DNA of 64,000 nt from Bathynomus jamesi. Taxonomy: Eukaryota; Arthropoda; Malacostraca; Isopoda; Cirolanidae. Each line of letters starts with the position of its first letter. The first letter of the stretch is position 1. Made by a program: the position numbers and the translations under genes. The DNA lies in the NCBI GenBank assembly GCA_023014485.1, contig JAJOZX010002356.1, positions 310,001-374,000 on the forward strand. Direction: 5' to 3'. The notes under the pieces were generated by a model. It worked only from the letters and a program-made list of their open reading frames with translations, was not told where the DNA came from and searched no databases. Positions 33,243-44,177 of the stretch are shown one piece after another.

Positions 33243-34079
33243 TTATTTTTAATTTTTAATAAGCATTAAATAATAGTCGCTATATACTCCCATTCAAGGC
33301 CATTAAGCTTCAGTCGTGTGCGGTGCAGTAAATGGAGAGATTAACAGCTTCAGACCTATTTTCCCATTTAATTGCAGCAAAAACAACAAAACGTGTGTAA
33401 CTATTTTTGATTGAAAAGTGCTGTTATAAAATATATATGTATATAAATACATGCAATATGCATTATAAAGTAGGCCTCAGACTCCATCCAAATGTACCCA
33501 TTTTACTTCTTTGCATTCTTTGGGGAAAGCCTACAGAAGCTATCTTTCCCGTATCACATCTGGACATCCCCAAAAGATGGGTTATATAAGTTGAGTGTAG
33601 GGAAGTGCTGAAGGAGGTTACTGGCGGAAGAACAGGCTGGAAAGGTTCGAACAGAGAAAGGCCGTGTTATATTCTAAAGACAAGCACCATTAACTATCAA
33701 TTACTTAATATTTAATAATTAACTAAGAATAATTATCCCATCTTTGCATCTATAATAATAAAAGTGTAATTATCGACTTTCTGTGAATTCCCTCATCGGT
33801 GTCAGTCTGCAATAAGTGATCCACATATAATCCCCACTAGCTTCCCATTCATTCACTTTACCATCTTGGAACAATATCAGTATTACAGACCAAAGAAATC
33901 AAACTAAAAATTGCAGTAAATTTAGTTCACAAAGTATAAAAGTTCAATTTCTTTACAGTTTTACGGAAATTTGGATCTCTGTAGGCCTTTCTAAAGTTTT
34001 GATCTTTTTGGTTGGCGATTGGAAGTGTAATTTGTTTGCAGGCGTGCAAGGGAATACGTGATATTCCACGATTGTTGCG

Positions 34080-34487
34080 TCATAATGTCTGTTTATCTTT
34101 CAGATGTATAAACGATGGCACATTGTTTATACAGGTACATTTCTGCGTGTCAGGGTTAAAAAGGGTGAAGTTGTCATAGATATACACAAAGACGTGGCGC
34201 TTTTTAACCCTGACACGCAGATTTTTATATAATCTTACAACGGGAACGTTCAATTGTTCGTAACCGAATTTGAATAAATTTTCTATGCAACGAATTGAAG
34301 GTAATATGAAGTACATTACCCATTGGTATCTTCTGACCGAAAGAACGAGTAATAAATCGCATTAAATCTTGATTAACCCACATAAGAGTGACTTAAGTGT
34401 ATACCTGTATGACTTTTGAGTGAAGCTGAGAGAGACTTTAAATAAAAATAAAAGTGCTTGTTATCGTTTAATCTCCTTCGTAACGGA
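34080..34487 (+). repeat. 400-base flank repeat with conserved stem-loop
   Basis: Third direct or inverted copy of the block at 2,410-2,870. It includes the best version of the stem-loop (34,143-34,220): CTGCGTGTCAGGGTTAAAAA pairs with CTTTTTAACCCTGACACGCA. The inverted copy at 45,535-45,900 marks the inner end of the right arm. Confidence 0.85.
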
Positions 34488-35449
34488 AGGAACAAACGGT
34501 GGCGAAGATAGAGCGTTAAGTGTGAGTCGTAGGTCCTTTGTGGGTATGTTGGTGCAGTCTACTTATTTTTATTATTTTATTATTTTATTCGAATTTCAAA
34601 ATTTTCATTTTTAAAATAAATATTAAAATATTACAATTTGTGTCACGTTAAACTGTAAAGTTGTTCCATACAGAAAAAACATGATTTTAAATTTTAATTG
34701 TTCCATTCGTAAAGATTAAGAGGCGATTTCTTGAAAAAATGAATTGTCCATTTTTCAAATGTTGACAAATTTGGAATAATTTATATTTTGAAAGTAAATA
34801 TAATTGATTGAAAATCGATTGTGAAAGGAAATATTTTCCAACGGCTTCTAAGATCGTTTCATAATTAATTCAGAGAAAGAGGGTCTATATGGAGCAATTT
34901 CGCTTTTCACTGTACAAGACTATAATGAACAATTGTTAATTGGACTATTTATTTTATTTAATTTGGCCTTTAAGCATCAAGGTTTAATGGCCTCTCAGAT
35001 TAGTTAAAAATAGGGTAAAATATGTAATATATATGGTGATTTCTATAAATATTGAAGTGCATTCTTCAAAGAGGTAAAACTATTAAAGATCAAATATATA
35101 ATCAAAGTCGCACATTTTATTTTCATTTACAAATATAAGAACAAAATCATTAACTTCCATTGGATAAATAAGTATTATTTTGTAACTCATCATGAAATTC
35201 ACTCATATCAGACTAGAAATAGATGAAAACACGTTATTCCTCAATTTAGATTGTGTTCATCTTCAGAAATTACCCATTTTCGATGGACTTAAAATATGGG
35301 ATGATTTGAGTTCTGATATAAAAAATATTTCGTTTAAAAACAAGTTGAAATCTCAATTAATAATGGAACACTGATAAAGATCGATAATAATTAAATGTAC
35401 ATTTCTGTATTACTTGTTCATTTCTCGTGTCTAACATTAATTTCTTTGT

Positions 35450-36302
35450 TTACAGGAAAGTTCACCGCCATCAATTCACCGCGGGAAAGTTCACCGCCAT
35501 CAATTCACCGCGAGGTAAGTTCACCGCGAGGTAATTTCACCGCGCGTTAAGTTCACCGCGAAGTAATTTCACCGCAAGGTAAGTTCACCGTAAAATGAAT
35601 AAAATTAAAAATAACTTTTTAACTTAACAAGAATTTAATATAGGGTTTAGCAACACTATTTAAAAACATTAAAATACAATTAGGACAAAAATTAAAAAGT
35701 ATTTAATTTTTATTTAGCCACAAAATTTAAAAACATAATATATAATTAGGAAAAATATTTAACCACATTTAATTTTTATTTAGCCACAAAATTTAAAAAC
35801 AAATAATATATAATTAGGAAAAATATTTAACCACACTATTTAAAAACATTAAAATATAATTAGGACAAAAATTTAAAAAGTTAGGTTAGGTTAGGTTAGG
35901 TTAGGTTAGGTCCTAACCTAACCTAACCTAACTTTTTAAATTTTTGTCCTAATTATATTTTAATGTTTTTAAATAGTGTGGTTAAATATTTTTCCTAATT
36001 ATATATTATTTGTTTTTAAATTTTGTGGCTAAATAAAAATTAAATACTTTTTTAATTTTTGTCCTAATTATATTTTAATGTTTTTAAATAGTGTTGCTAA
36101 ACCCTATATTAAATTCTTGTTAATTTAAAAAGTTATTTTTAATTTTATTCATTTTACGGTGAACTTACCTTGCGGTGAAATTACTTCGCGGTGAACTTAC
36201 CTCGCGGTGAAATTACCTCGCGGTGAACTTACCTCGCGGTGAATTGATGGCGGTGAACTTTCCCGCGGTGAATTGATGGCGGTGAACTTACCGCACATGA
36301 AT
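35450..36302. mobile_element. 853-bp palindromic fold-back element type G
   Basis: A nearly symmetrical palindrome with arms of about 400 bp. The outer arms repeat the word GGTAAGTTCACCGCGA about nine times, and the inner arms are AT-rich. The centre is six TTAGG units facing four CCTAA units. Flanks TTCTTTGT and TTGTTTGT differ by one base, and copy 1 shows the empty site (about 5,090). Non-coding. Confidence 0.9.
35881..35932. repeat. Head-to-head TTAGG/CCTAA telomere-type repeat
   Basis: TTAGG x6 (35881-35910) followed at once by CCTAA x4 forms the centre of the type G palindrome. TTAGG is the usual arthropod telomere unit. Here it is internal and belongs to a transposable element. Confidence 0.9.
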
Positions 36303-36465
36303 TTGTTTGTATTGTATTAGTATCATTTCTACAATAATGACTGTTTTTATAGGTTTCATATGTATAGCAACAACTTAAGATTGACTTAAACTGTATTTTC
36401 ACTCTTGGTTCGTTTCTGCAATAATCATAATTTAATGGTGACTTATATTTCATTGAACATTTTAC

Positions 36466-36733
36466 GGATCACCTGAAGATCAGGCCCCCAGCCTGTTTTA
36501 GTTAGCTTTATATGGCTAACTAACTTAACCGGATCACCTGAAGATCCGTCACCCCAGCCTTTTTTAGTTAGCTTTATAAGGCTAAGTAACGAAAATATCA
36601 CGACCTAACCTAACCAATCGTCAAGGGCGTACAGTTGACCGAACGATTGGTTAGGTTAGGTCGTGATATTTTCGTTAGTTAGCATTATAAAGCTAACTAA
36701 AGAAGGCTGCCGGCCCTAATCTTTAGGTGACCC
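36466..36733. mobile_element. Type A palindromic elements, one partial and one full
   Basis: A truncated left end (36,466-36,530) is followed directly by a full copy (36,531-36,733) starting GGATCACCTGAAGATCCGTC and ending in its diverged inverse. The core CCTAACCTAACCAATCG / CGTGATATTTTCGTTA is shared with types B, C and D. Copy 1 lacks the insertion, and copy 2 has lost about 480 bases next to it. Confidence 0.8.
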
Positions 36734-37289
36734 GTGAAATGTTTAATGAAATATCTAATCAATTTTCTAACACTAAACTCTCTAATGTATGAAAGCTGAG
36801 ATAGTTTAAGTTTTACTTCAAATTTAAATTGATATGAAGAAGTGCTTCACAACATTACTCTCTCCAAACGTTTTACTTTCAGTTTATATCCATTATTTTT
36901 GTAATTGACTTTGTATCCTTATCAGATAACATCCTATATAATTCACATCAGAAGACCCATTTATCATTTTAAATACCTGTATTAGTCCAACTCTAAGTCT
37001 ATGTTTGCAAGTGAATACATATTTCATTCAGCTCAGCTTTCTCATAAGTTTTACTTTAAATTTCTGTAATTATTTTGGTTGGTCTACCATCGACATTTGT
37101 TCGATTACAGGCTGTCAAACTTAGAGATTTAATTTAGAGTAAGCCTACTCTATGTGAAGAGTCCGATGTCTAAGGCTAAGTGATATTACTGGCGTAGACC
37201 TATCCTAATAAAGAAAGTTAATAAATACATGGAATGTAGTTACAAAACTTAAGCCTTCCTGGAATAAATGCACAAATATAATAATTTTC

Positions 37290-37506
37290 GGTGCTACTAT
37301 AGTATGCGGTCTACCTACGATTCGGCGGTCTACCTTTTAATTATAGCTGCCTATCTTGTTTACTAATTGCTTGTTTATATCCTAATGTCAATCGCCCTTG
37401 ACGATTTGTTAGGTTTACTGTAGTCATGATATTTTCATTAGTTTTAACGAAAATATCACGACTTAACCAAACCAATCGTAGGGAGATCGCATACTATGGC
37501 AGCACC
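37290..37506. mobile_element. Type C element in intron 1 of copy 2
   Basis: 217 bp, ends GGTGCTACTATAGTATGCGG and the inverse of GGTGCTGCCATAGTATGCG. A perfect 8-bp duplication TAATTTTC flanks it (37282-37289, 37507-37514). The copy 1 locus lacks it but carries the type F element a few bases away. The sister copy is at 40,613-40,893. Confidence 0.9.
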
Positions 37507-38502
37507 TAATTTTCTCCACTTTTCCAGATAGCTATAAATACAAATAAAAATTGAAATGTGGAGTTGAAGCTTCATATATACTACTCCAATTTAGAGTGCA
37601 TCTTTTCTGATTTACTTGTGTTTCCTCCTTATATGCAGACTCTTTCAATTCCTGAAGAAGATTTTAAACTTCTTCGCAAGATTTCTGGTCCTTTGGACAC
37701 ATTCCTGGAGAGGAATCTCGAAGCGGGTCACCAAAATCTCAAGAAAGGTAAAAATCACATTATGACCAACGATTTGTTCCCGCCAAACCTTAAACTCACA
37801 ACATTTACAGAAAATTAATTTCACTCTCTTCTTAGTATTTAAGGTCGAAAAATTTTATTTGTCAACCTTTCATATTAATTTAGAGTTTATGATGAAAATT
37901 ACATTTAATTTGAACCACAAACTGTTGTTAATATTTTGAAGAAAGTCACCTAAATTAAACTTTTAACTCTCTAACATCTTAAAAGAGGATTTAAAGACAA
38001 AAGTGAGTAAATTTAATTGACTTTTAAACATAATTTTTTTCTTAATTTCCACAATAACAAAATGTAAAGAGAAAATGTTTTCCCATTAAATTGTTTAAGA
38101 ACATTATGAAACTTACAATTTTAAAACAATATTAAAGAATAACTGAGTATCCTGTAAAGAAAAGAATGTAGAATACAGGGTGTTGAGTTTTTTCTGACAT
38201 GACGAAAGTTGCCAATATTTTGGAGCTGACGATCAGGATTACTGATGCCATTGTGACCGTTAAATACAGGAATGAGGAATATTTTGAAATTAGATTATTT
38301 AAAATTTTTAGTTGGGAAGAGAATGGGTTTTGACTCCCTTTTTGAGTAGTCAAATGTAAATCTCGAAGGATTTTAGTTAACAGTTAAGTGACAATTTATT
38401 TGTGAAAAGTCTAATTTTAAATGGAATTTCCGTCACCAATTAGACGGATTAAAGGAATTTGAATGCATATAATATAAATTTATATTAACTTACATATACT
38501 CT

Positions 38503-38526
38503 AATAATAATAATAATAATAATATA
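38503..38526. repeat. (TAA)n microsatellite, copy 2 intron 2
   Basis: Seven to eight TAA units at the place matching the longer run at 9,175-9,215. Confidence 0.8.
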
Positions 38527-40015
38527 TTATTAAATATTGTGGTAAAAAATTTAGGATAAAATACTTTTAATTATTAAAATAATAAAAATAGAATTAATGT
38601 GTAAATTTGAGTTACTATTATTAAAATTCATAAATTAAAATTCACAAAGTTATTAATTATTATTTATATATAAAGAGAGAATACATTAAATTCACTGAAT
38701 TATAATAGGTGGGTTTTAGTAAGAATTGTGGGTAGAGCGGCATCAAGGCTGCTTCGTAAATTACAAGTTAGAATGGTGACACCTCACAATGTTGGTGACT
38801 TCTGCTTCTTTTACAAAATAATTAAAAATAATTTTAAAATCTTGGACATTCGAAAAAAAATTAATTTATTAAATAAATAGATAAAGAGACAATAGACAAT
38901 AGATAGATAAAGAGATAAATGGGTGGATAAATGAATAAAAAAAATTAATATATAAATTAGTAAGATGAGATACGAAGGTAAATATATTAAGTTTCAATAA
39001 AATTATTAATTGATCAATTAATGTAAGTGATCAATAGATAATAAATAATTTATAAGTATGTTAATCTAAAATGTTTAGTTAAAAAAGATTAATATTGGAA
39101 TTAAATATAAATTTAACAAAATATTAAAATAAGATAAATTAACAAAGTGAAATTAAGTATGAATAGAGTTAATTACTTAATCAATAATTACATATTAAAG
39201 TCAATAAAATGAAAGAATAAATAAAACTTAGAATAAATCATGAATACGATTCATTTACATAATATTAAAACAAAATATTACATTTATAACAAAAATATAT
39301 GATAAAACAGACAGACAGAGAGATACACACACACACACAGGGATACAGAGCGACAGAAACAAAGACAGAGACAGAAAGAAATTAAATGACAAACGTTTGA
39401 ACGATTACTTCCCACTTTGTCATTTCCATTCCCAATTTTGGTCCTCAAATGAAAATGGCGAAATGTCAAAAATCTATATTTTGACAAAAGCGTGTCTTAA
39501 TTGAGGCAATAATATTTACGTCGCTGAAACGGCACCAAATTGGAATGGCTAATATTTCCTCATCTAACTTACTTTAATCAATCACAACCTAACCTAACAT
39601 TAACCTAACAAATCACAACCTAACTTATTATAACCTAACCAGTTTTAAACTTACCCAGAAGGTCTAGGTTTATGGTTGGGGTCAGGGTCACAGGCGAGTT
39701 ATTAATCTTGAAAGACTTTGCTAGCCAAAGCCTTAACAAATTTCTTAGCAAATTTCCTTTTATAGTATTGGTATCAGAGCTTCAATAATGACTTTGTATT
39801 TGTTTTATATCTATAATAATAATAAATTAGATGGAGTAAGTGTAGTTTACGTCCCCTTAACGCAAAAGGGGACACAAACTACACTAGGTCAAAGTTGGGG
39901 AACGTAAACTATACTAGGATCTTTAGGAGACATTTTTTAAATGAATCTATCAAATGAAACGTTAAAACTAACGAAAATATAACGACTTAACCTAACCAAT
40001 CGTCAATTTATATAT

Positions 40016-40554
40016 ATACCTTACCTTACCTTACAACCTTACAAAGGTTCCACGTGATGATTTCTCATTTCGCGAAGGTCAAGCGTGTCGCCCCTCCTCT
40101 CGAGTTGGCCTGGTGAAGTAGTGAGTTGGATTCTTGCGCTCTCCACCTCACATAGCCAGGTACGCCCGGCTCATCGGGGATTGTTCTGAGCCAGGCGTCA
40201 AGTCTTCTTTTGAAGATTTCCACTGCAACTCCCTTCGTGTTTCTTAGGTCTTTGGGCAGCTGATTAAATAGTTTTGGTCCTCTCACTACAAAACTATTTT
40301 CTTTCAGGGTTAAGGATGTTCCCTGTCTCGCCTTCAATTTGGGAATACGACACAGTCTACCGTTTCTACCTTCCACCGTTGTTTGGGGAGTTATGGGATT
40401 CAGAGTAAGATTAGGGACTAGTTTCTCCATTATTTTCCAAGTGTAAATAATGGTGTATCTCTCTCTTCTCCTTTCCAGTGAATATAGGTTTAGTTCTCGT
40501 AACCTTTCCCAGTAATTTAGTTCTTTGCACCCATTGATCTTGGCTGTGAAACTT

Positions 40555-40556
<2 letters not shown>
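40016..40556 (-). pseudogene. CR1-like LINE, 5'-truncated 3' end
   Basis: The minus-strand frame covers the C-terminus of a non-LTR reverse transcriptase: NYWERLRELNLYSLERRRER, then YTIIYTWKIMEKLVPNL, ENSFVVRGPKLFNQLPKDLR and LDAWLRTIPDEPGVPGYVRW. It stops within the same (TA)n that precedes the neighbour. The 3' tail is a short CCTTA/TAAGG repeat (40,018-40,038). A longer copy lies at 52,655-53,690. Confidence 0.85.

Positions 40557-40612
<56 letters not shown>
40557..40612. repeat. (TA)n microsatellite
   Basis: A run of TA units between the LINE fragment and the type C element. It makes the target duplication of that element (TATATATA) ambiguous. Confidence 0.9.
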
Positions 40613-40893
40613 GGTGCTGGTTAAGTATGCGGTCTACCATCTGAGTTTTGACAGAATATTTTCGTTAAAACTAACGAAAATATCACGACTTAACCTAACC
40701 AATTATCAAGGGCGTACAGTTGATCTATTAGTAAATAGTAAATACTATTCCAGAAACAAACAATGTTATAATTAATAATAGATCAACTGTACGCCCTTGA
40801 TAAATGGTTAGGTTAAGTCGTGATATTTTCGTTAGTTTTAACGAAAATATTCTGTCAAAACTCAGATGGTAGACCGCATACTTAACCAGCACC
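40613..40893. mobile_element. Type C palindromic element
   Basis: 281 bp. GGTGCTGGTTAAGTATGCGG at the left is perfectly inverted at the right for more than 55 bases. The core contains CGTGATATTTTCGTTAG and AACCAATTATCAAGGGCG. It lies between TA repeats and is absent from the copy 1 locus. Confidence 0.9.
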
Positions 40894-41875
40894 TATATAT
40901 ATTATATTGGTTAGGTTAAGTCGTAATGTTTTCGTTAGTGTAACGTTTTATTTGATTAGGTATACGTGGACAAAGTTGGGGAACGCAAACTACACTAGGA
41001 TAATGTAGGGGAACGTAATCTACACTACGATAATGTAGGGGAGTTACGTAAACTACACGAGGTACCACAGGGGACGGAATCACCTGAAGATCCTTCATCC
41101 CAGCCTTTTTTAGTTAGCTTTATAAGTCTAACTAAGGAAACTATCGCGACGTAACCTAACCAATCGTTAGGTCAACTGTACGCCCTTGACGATTGATTCG
41201 GTTAAGGTGTGATATTTTCGTTAGTTAGACTTGTAAAGCTATCTAAAAAAGGCTGGGTTGACTGATGTTCAGGTGGTCCGGGGAACTAAACTACACTTGC
41301 TCCAATTAGATTAATGTATATTCTATAATTATTAATTCTTATTAAGGATTTATATAATATTAATAATAACTTATTTTTAATTAAAAGCTCAGTAAAGCTT
41401 AAACCTTAAGGGCCAAATTAAAATAAATAACCAAAAATGTAAAATCGGAAAAATTTTATTTATTTTTTCAATAAAAGATTTTTTAATTCAATTCATTTCA
41501 ATTCAAAATTAATAAATGCATGAAAGACACCTTCAAGACTTAAACCTACATTGAATAAATGAATAAATGCACAAATATAATAATTGTTTTCTCCTCTTTT
41601 CAAGATAGCTTATAAACACGAACACTAAATGAGCTAAGTCACAACTTCGAGGTTTTTCAAAACCACAATGCGCATGCGTCTAGGTGCAAAGAATAGAAAA
41701 CTAACTTATTATACAAATGAAATGTTTAATATGTCTTTATATGCAGTATATACAAAACTTAACATAAACTCATTTTTCAAATATTTGTCCTACTAAGCAA
41801 ACATTTCAAAAGAGCTATTATTCATTTGATAAAGCTATGATCATTTCGAAATGTCGAGTGGGCATTCCAAATATA

Positions 41876-42267
41876 CAGTGTCACAGAAGTCTGGACTCAT
41901 AGGGAAAATAGACATTATATTTTTAAATTGAAACAAACACATTTCTAATGTCAGTTTTACATATTTCAGGAAAGAAAATACCCTGATGGCTCAGTATACC
42001 AATGAAGAGAAGGTGGAACTGGTATTGCTACATGTTTCCGGAAAAAGCCAGAGAGAGAAATATTCGTGAAATAACTGACATGCCTGCTTCTGGCTTTTTC
42101 CGGAAACATGTAGCAGTACCAGTTACACCTTCTCTTCATTGGTATACTGAGCCATTAGGGTATTTTCTTTCCTGAAATATGGAAAACTGACATTAGAAAT
42201 ATGTTTGTTTCACTTTAAAAATATAATGTCTATTTGCCCTACGGGTCCAGACTTCTGGGACACCCAC
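41876..42267. mobile_element. Hairpin element made from a transposase 5' end
   Basis: 392 bp flanked by TA, with ends containing CAGAAGTCTGGACTC. The left arm holds an open start MAQYTNEEKVELVLLHVSGK, like the N-terminus of DUF4817-type transposases. The right arm is the same sequence inverted, including the upstream leader, around a loop of about 45 bases. Copy 1 keeps only the right end (12,055-12,101). Confidence 0.85.
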
Positions 42268-42297
42268 TAAAAACCAAACCTTTAGTACCATTTAGGG

Positions 42298-42649
42298 CAG
42301 GGGTTTTCTACCTGGGGTACGGGTACCTCCATGGGTACGCACATGTTATTTTTATTGTACAGGGTGTTTCAGGTCGACCCCAGAAATATGGAAATTTGGA
42401 AATTGGCGGAATTACTATGAAAAACTTCAACTACAGAATACCAAATACAAACTACAAATTCTACGAATTTCCATATTTCTAGGGTCGACCTGAAACACCC
42501 TGTATTTGTAGAGTTATGAACATTAATACAACATAACTGAATGTCATTCTTGTATGTTCTATGAATTCACCTTTTGAGGGGGTACGTGGGTAGCACCGAC
42601 AATGTAAAAGGGATACGGTATGCGGTAGACGAAAGGTTGAAAACCCCTG
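42298..42649. mobile_element. hAT-like non-autonomous element with nested 143-bp element
   Basis: Ends CAGGGGTTTTCTACC and the inverse of CAGGGGTTTTCAACC are typical of hAT elements. The 8-bp flanks ATTTAGGG and AATTAGAG agree in six positions. Inside, 42,360-42,502 is a second element with CAGGGTGTTTCAGGTCGACC at both ends. Confidence 0.7.
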
Positions 42650-43975
42650 AATTAGAGAATGAGTAGAGAACTTTTTCAGGAATTTGTTTGAACAGACCGT
42701 AAACAAATATTGGTGGATTATTTTAGTCAAAGTTGGTTTGTCCTTACTTAGTATAAACCTAAACTGTAATTAAAGAGGACTTACAACCTCTTATGAATTA
42801 CAATTCAATTTATTTAAATTTATTCAAGAAAAAGTTTTGATGGTACGTTAGCATTTTATTTTTTTTCAGTTTTATCAGCATTTGGCGTGGAAAAAGATTT
42901 AGTGGTGAAGGTGGATTCAGAAGCCCCCCTTCAAAACGTCCTTCTGCAACACCAATTGACTTTGCATCAGGATATGAAACGCATGTTTTTGGAAATAAAG
43001 AATCTCTTCCTCGGATTAAGATCCCAAACTTTATTCCTAAAGCAAACAAGTATTCTATTTCGATCATCAAATTCCTTAATAATGAAAACAGAAGATAAGA
43101 TTAAGAATATATTTGTGATTTTTATATGAAATTCAATCTTAATCAAAATCTCCATTTTGAAAGTTCATTCTGAATAACTTTTATAAGGAATTTGATTTCT
43201 CCTCTTAATTCGTTGATAGTTCTTCTAATGATTAGATATTAGTATTATTTCGTGATGAACTATTTTTGAATGGAAATTTTCATTTTTCATTATTTTAAGT
43301 ATTTATTTTTACATCATGCTTCTCCCTACATTATAAAATGCCTATTTTTTCTTTATTCATTTTCAATAATTCATTTTAATTCAAGTAATAGTTGGCGACA
43401 ATATACAAAAAATGTACATTTAATTATTGTAAATACGTTAATGATATACTTTTTTTTCCACAGCGACCTCTTTAGCTTCGGTTCTTTTGGAAGCTCAATT
43501 TAAAAAACATCGACATTGAAACCTAATTTAAAATCGATAACCCAAGACAAAAGTAACTCAAGGTTGGCTACTTTCTTTTATATGTTTTTAATATTAATTA
43601 CCAATTACCAATCTATGTTACTAGAAATATCATTAAAATATTTAGTTAATTTAAGAATGAAATTTATTTTAAATGTATTTACATTATATTAGTTAATTTC
43701 ATATATTGATTTATCATTTAATTCAGTCAGAAGACCTCAGGAGGATGGGTATCTCACACTACTTCGGCGATCGACATTTCTACATGCCCACAGATTCATC
43801 GTTTCGGTTAGTTTAAGTTTAAACAAGATTAACTCAATTTTACGATCATCAAGTTCTAAAGCTTAATTCCTAATTAGGAAAAATAACATAATTATTTTAC
43901 TTTTGTAAAATGCCGGCAACTAGTAATGGCGGACACATAAGACGAACTAAATCAAATTCCATAATAAAAATATTC

Positions 43976-44177
43976 GGGTCTATTGAAGAATAGGGACCCC
44001 AGCATTCTTTAGTTAGGCTTATAAGGCTAACTAACGAAAATATCACGACCTAACCTAACCAATCGTTAGGTTAACTGTACGCCCTTGACGATTGGTTAGG
44101 TTAGGTAATGATATTTCCGTTAGTTAGCCTTATAAAGCTAACTAAAGAAGCTGGGGTTCCTATTCTTCATTAGCTCC
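43976..44177. mobile_element. Type B palindromic element in intron 5 of copy 2
   Basis: 202 bp, flanked by a perfect 8-bp duplication AAATATTC (43968-43975, 44178-44185). The uninterrupted target AAATATTCTTC is at 14,461 in copy 1. The core is the same as at 8,087-8,289. Confidence 0.95.

Larger units (their letters stand above)
15149..34441 (+). repeat. Left arm of a large inverted duplication
   Basis: From exon 7 of copy 1 to about 34,441 the sequence recurs in reverse orientation from the right window edge to about 45,530. Anchors are exons 7-10, the 3' flank, a hAT relic, a jockey-like LINE, a block at 28.7-29.7 kb, the TGACGTCA motif and the conserved stem-loop. The arms differ by substitutions, small indels and at least a dozen transposon insertions unique to one arm. 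15,149 corresponds to the window edge and is not the true outer end. Confidence 0.9.
34488..37638 (+). other. Remains of copy 2 intron 1 without exon 1
   Basis: At about 34,487 the flank repeat joins sequence equivalent to 4,105 in copy 1 (AACAAACGGTGGCG), skipping about 1.2 kb that includes the promoter region and signal-peptide exon. The rest is AT-rich intron holding three fold-back elements, listed separately. Confidence 0.8.
39833..41303. mobile_element. Fold-back element type D with nested insertions (copy 2 locus)
   Basis: Same element and site as 10,717-11,463, with perfect 8-bp flanks AATTAGAT (39825-39832, 41304-41311). It has grown to 1,471 bp by taking in a CR1-like LINE 3' end (40,016-40,556), a (TA)n run and a type C element. 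A type A element (41,076-41,280) is shared with the copy 1 locus. Confidence 0.85.

Noticed and set aside
35450..36302. CRISPR-like array from the regularly spaced TTCACCGCG words
   Set aside because: The words are contiguous, mirrored in both arms and without unique spacers, in a eukaryotic intron. It is a fold-back transposon.
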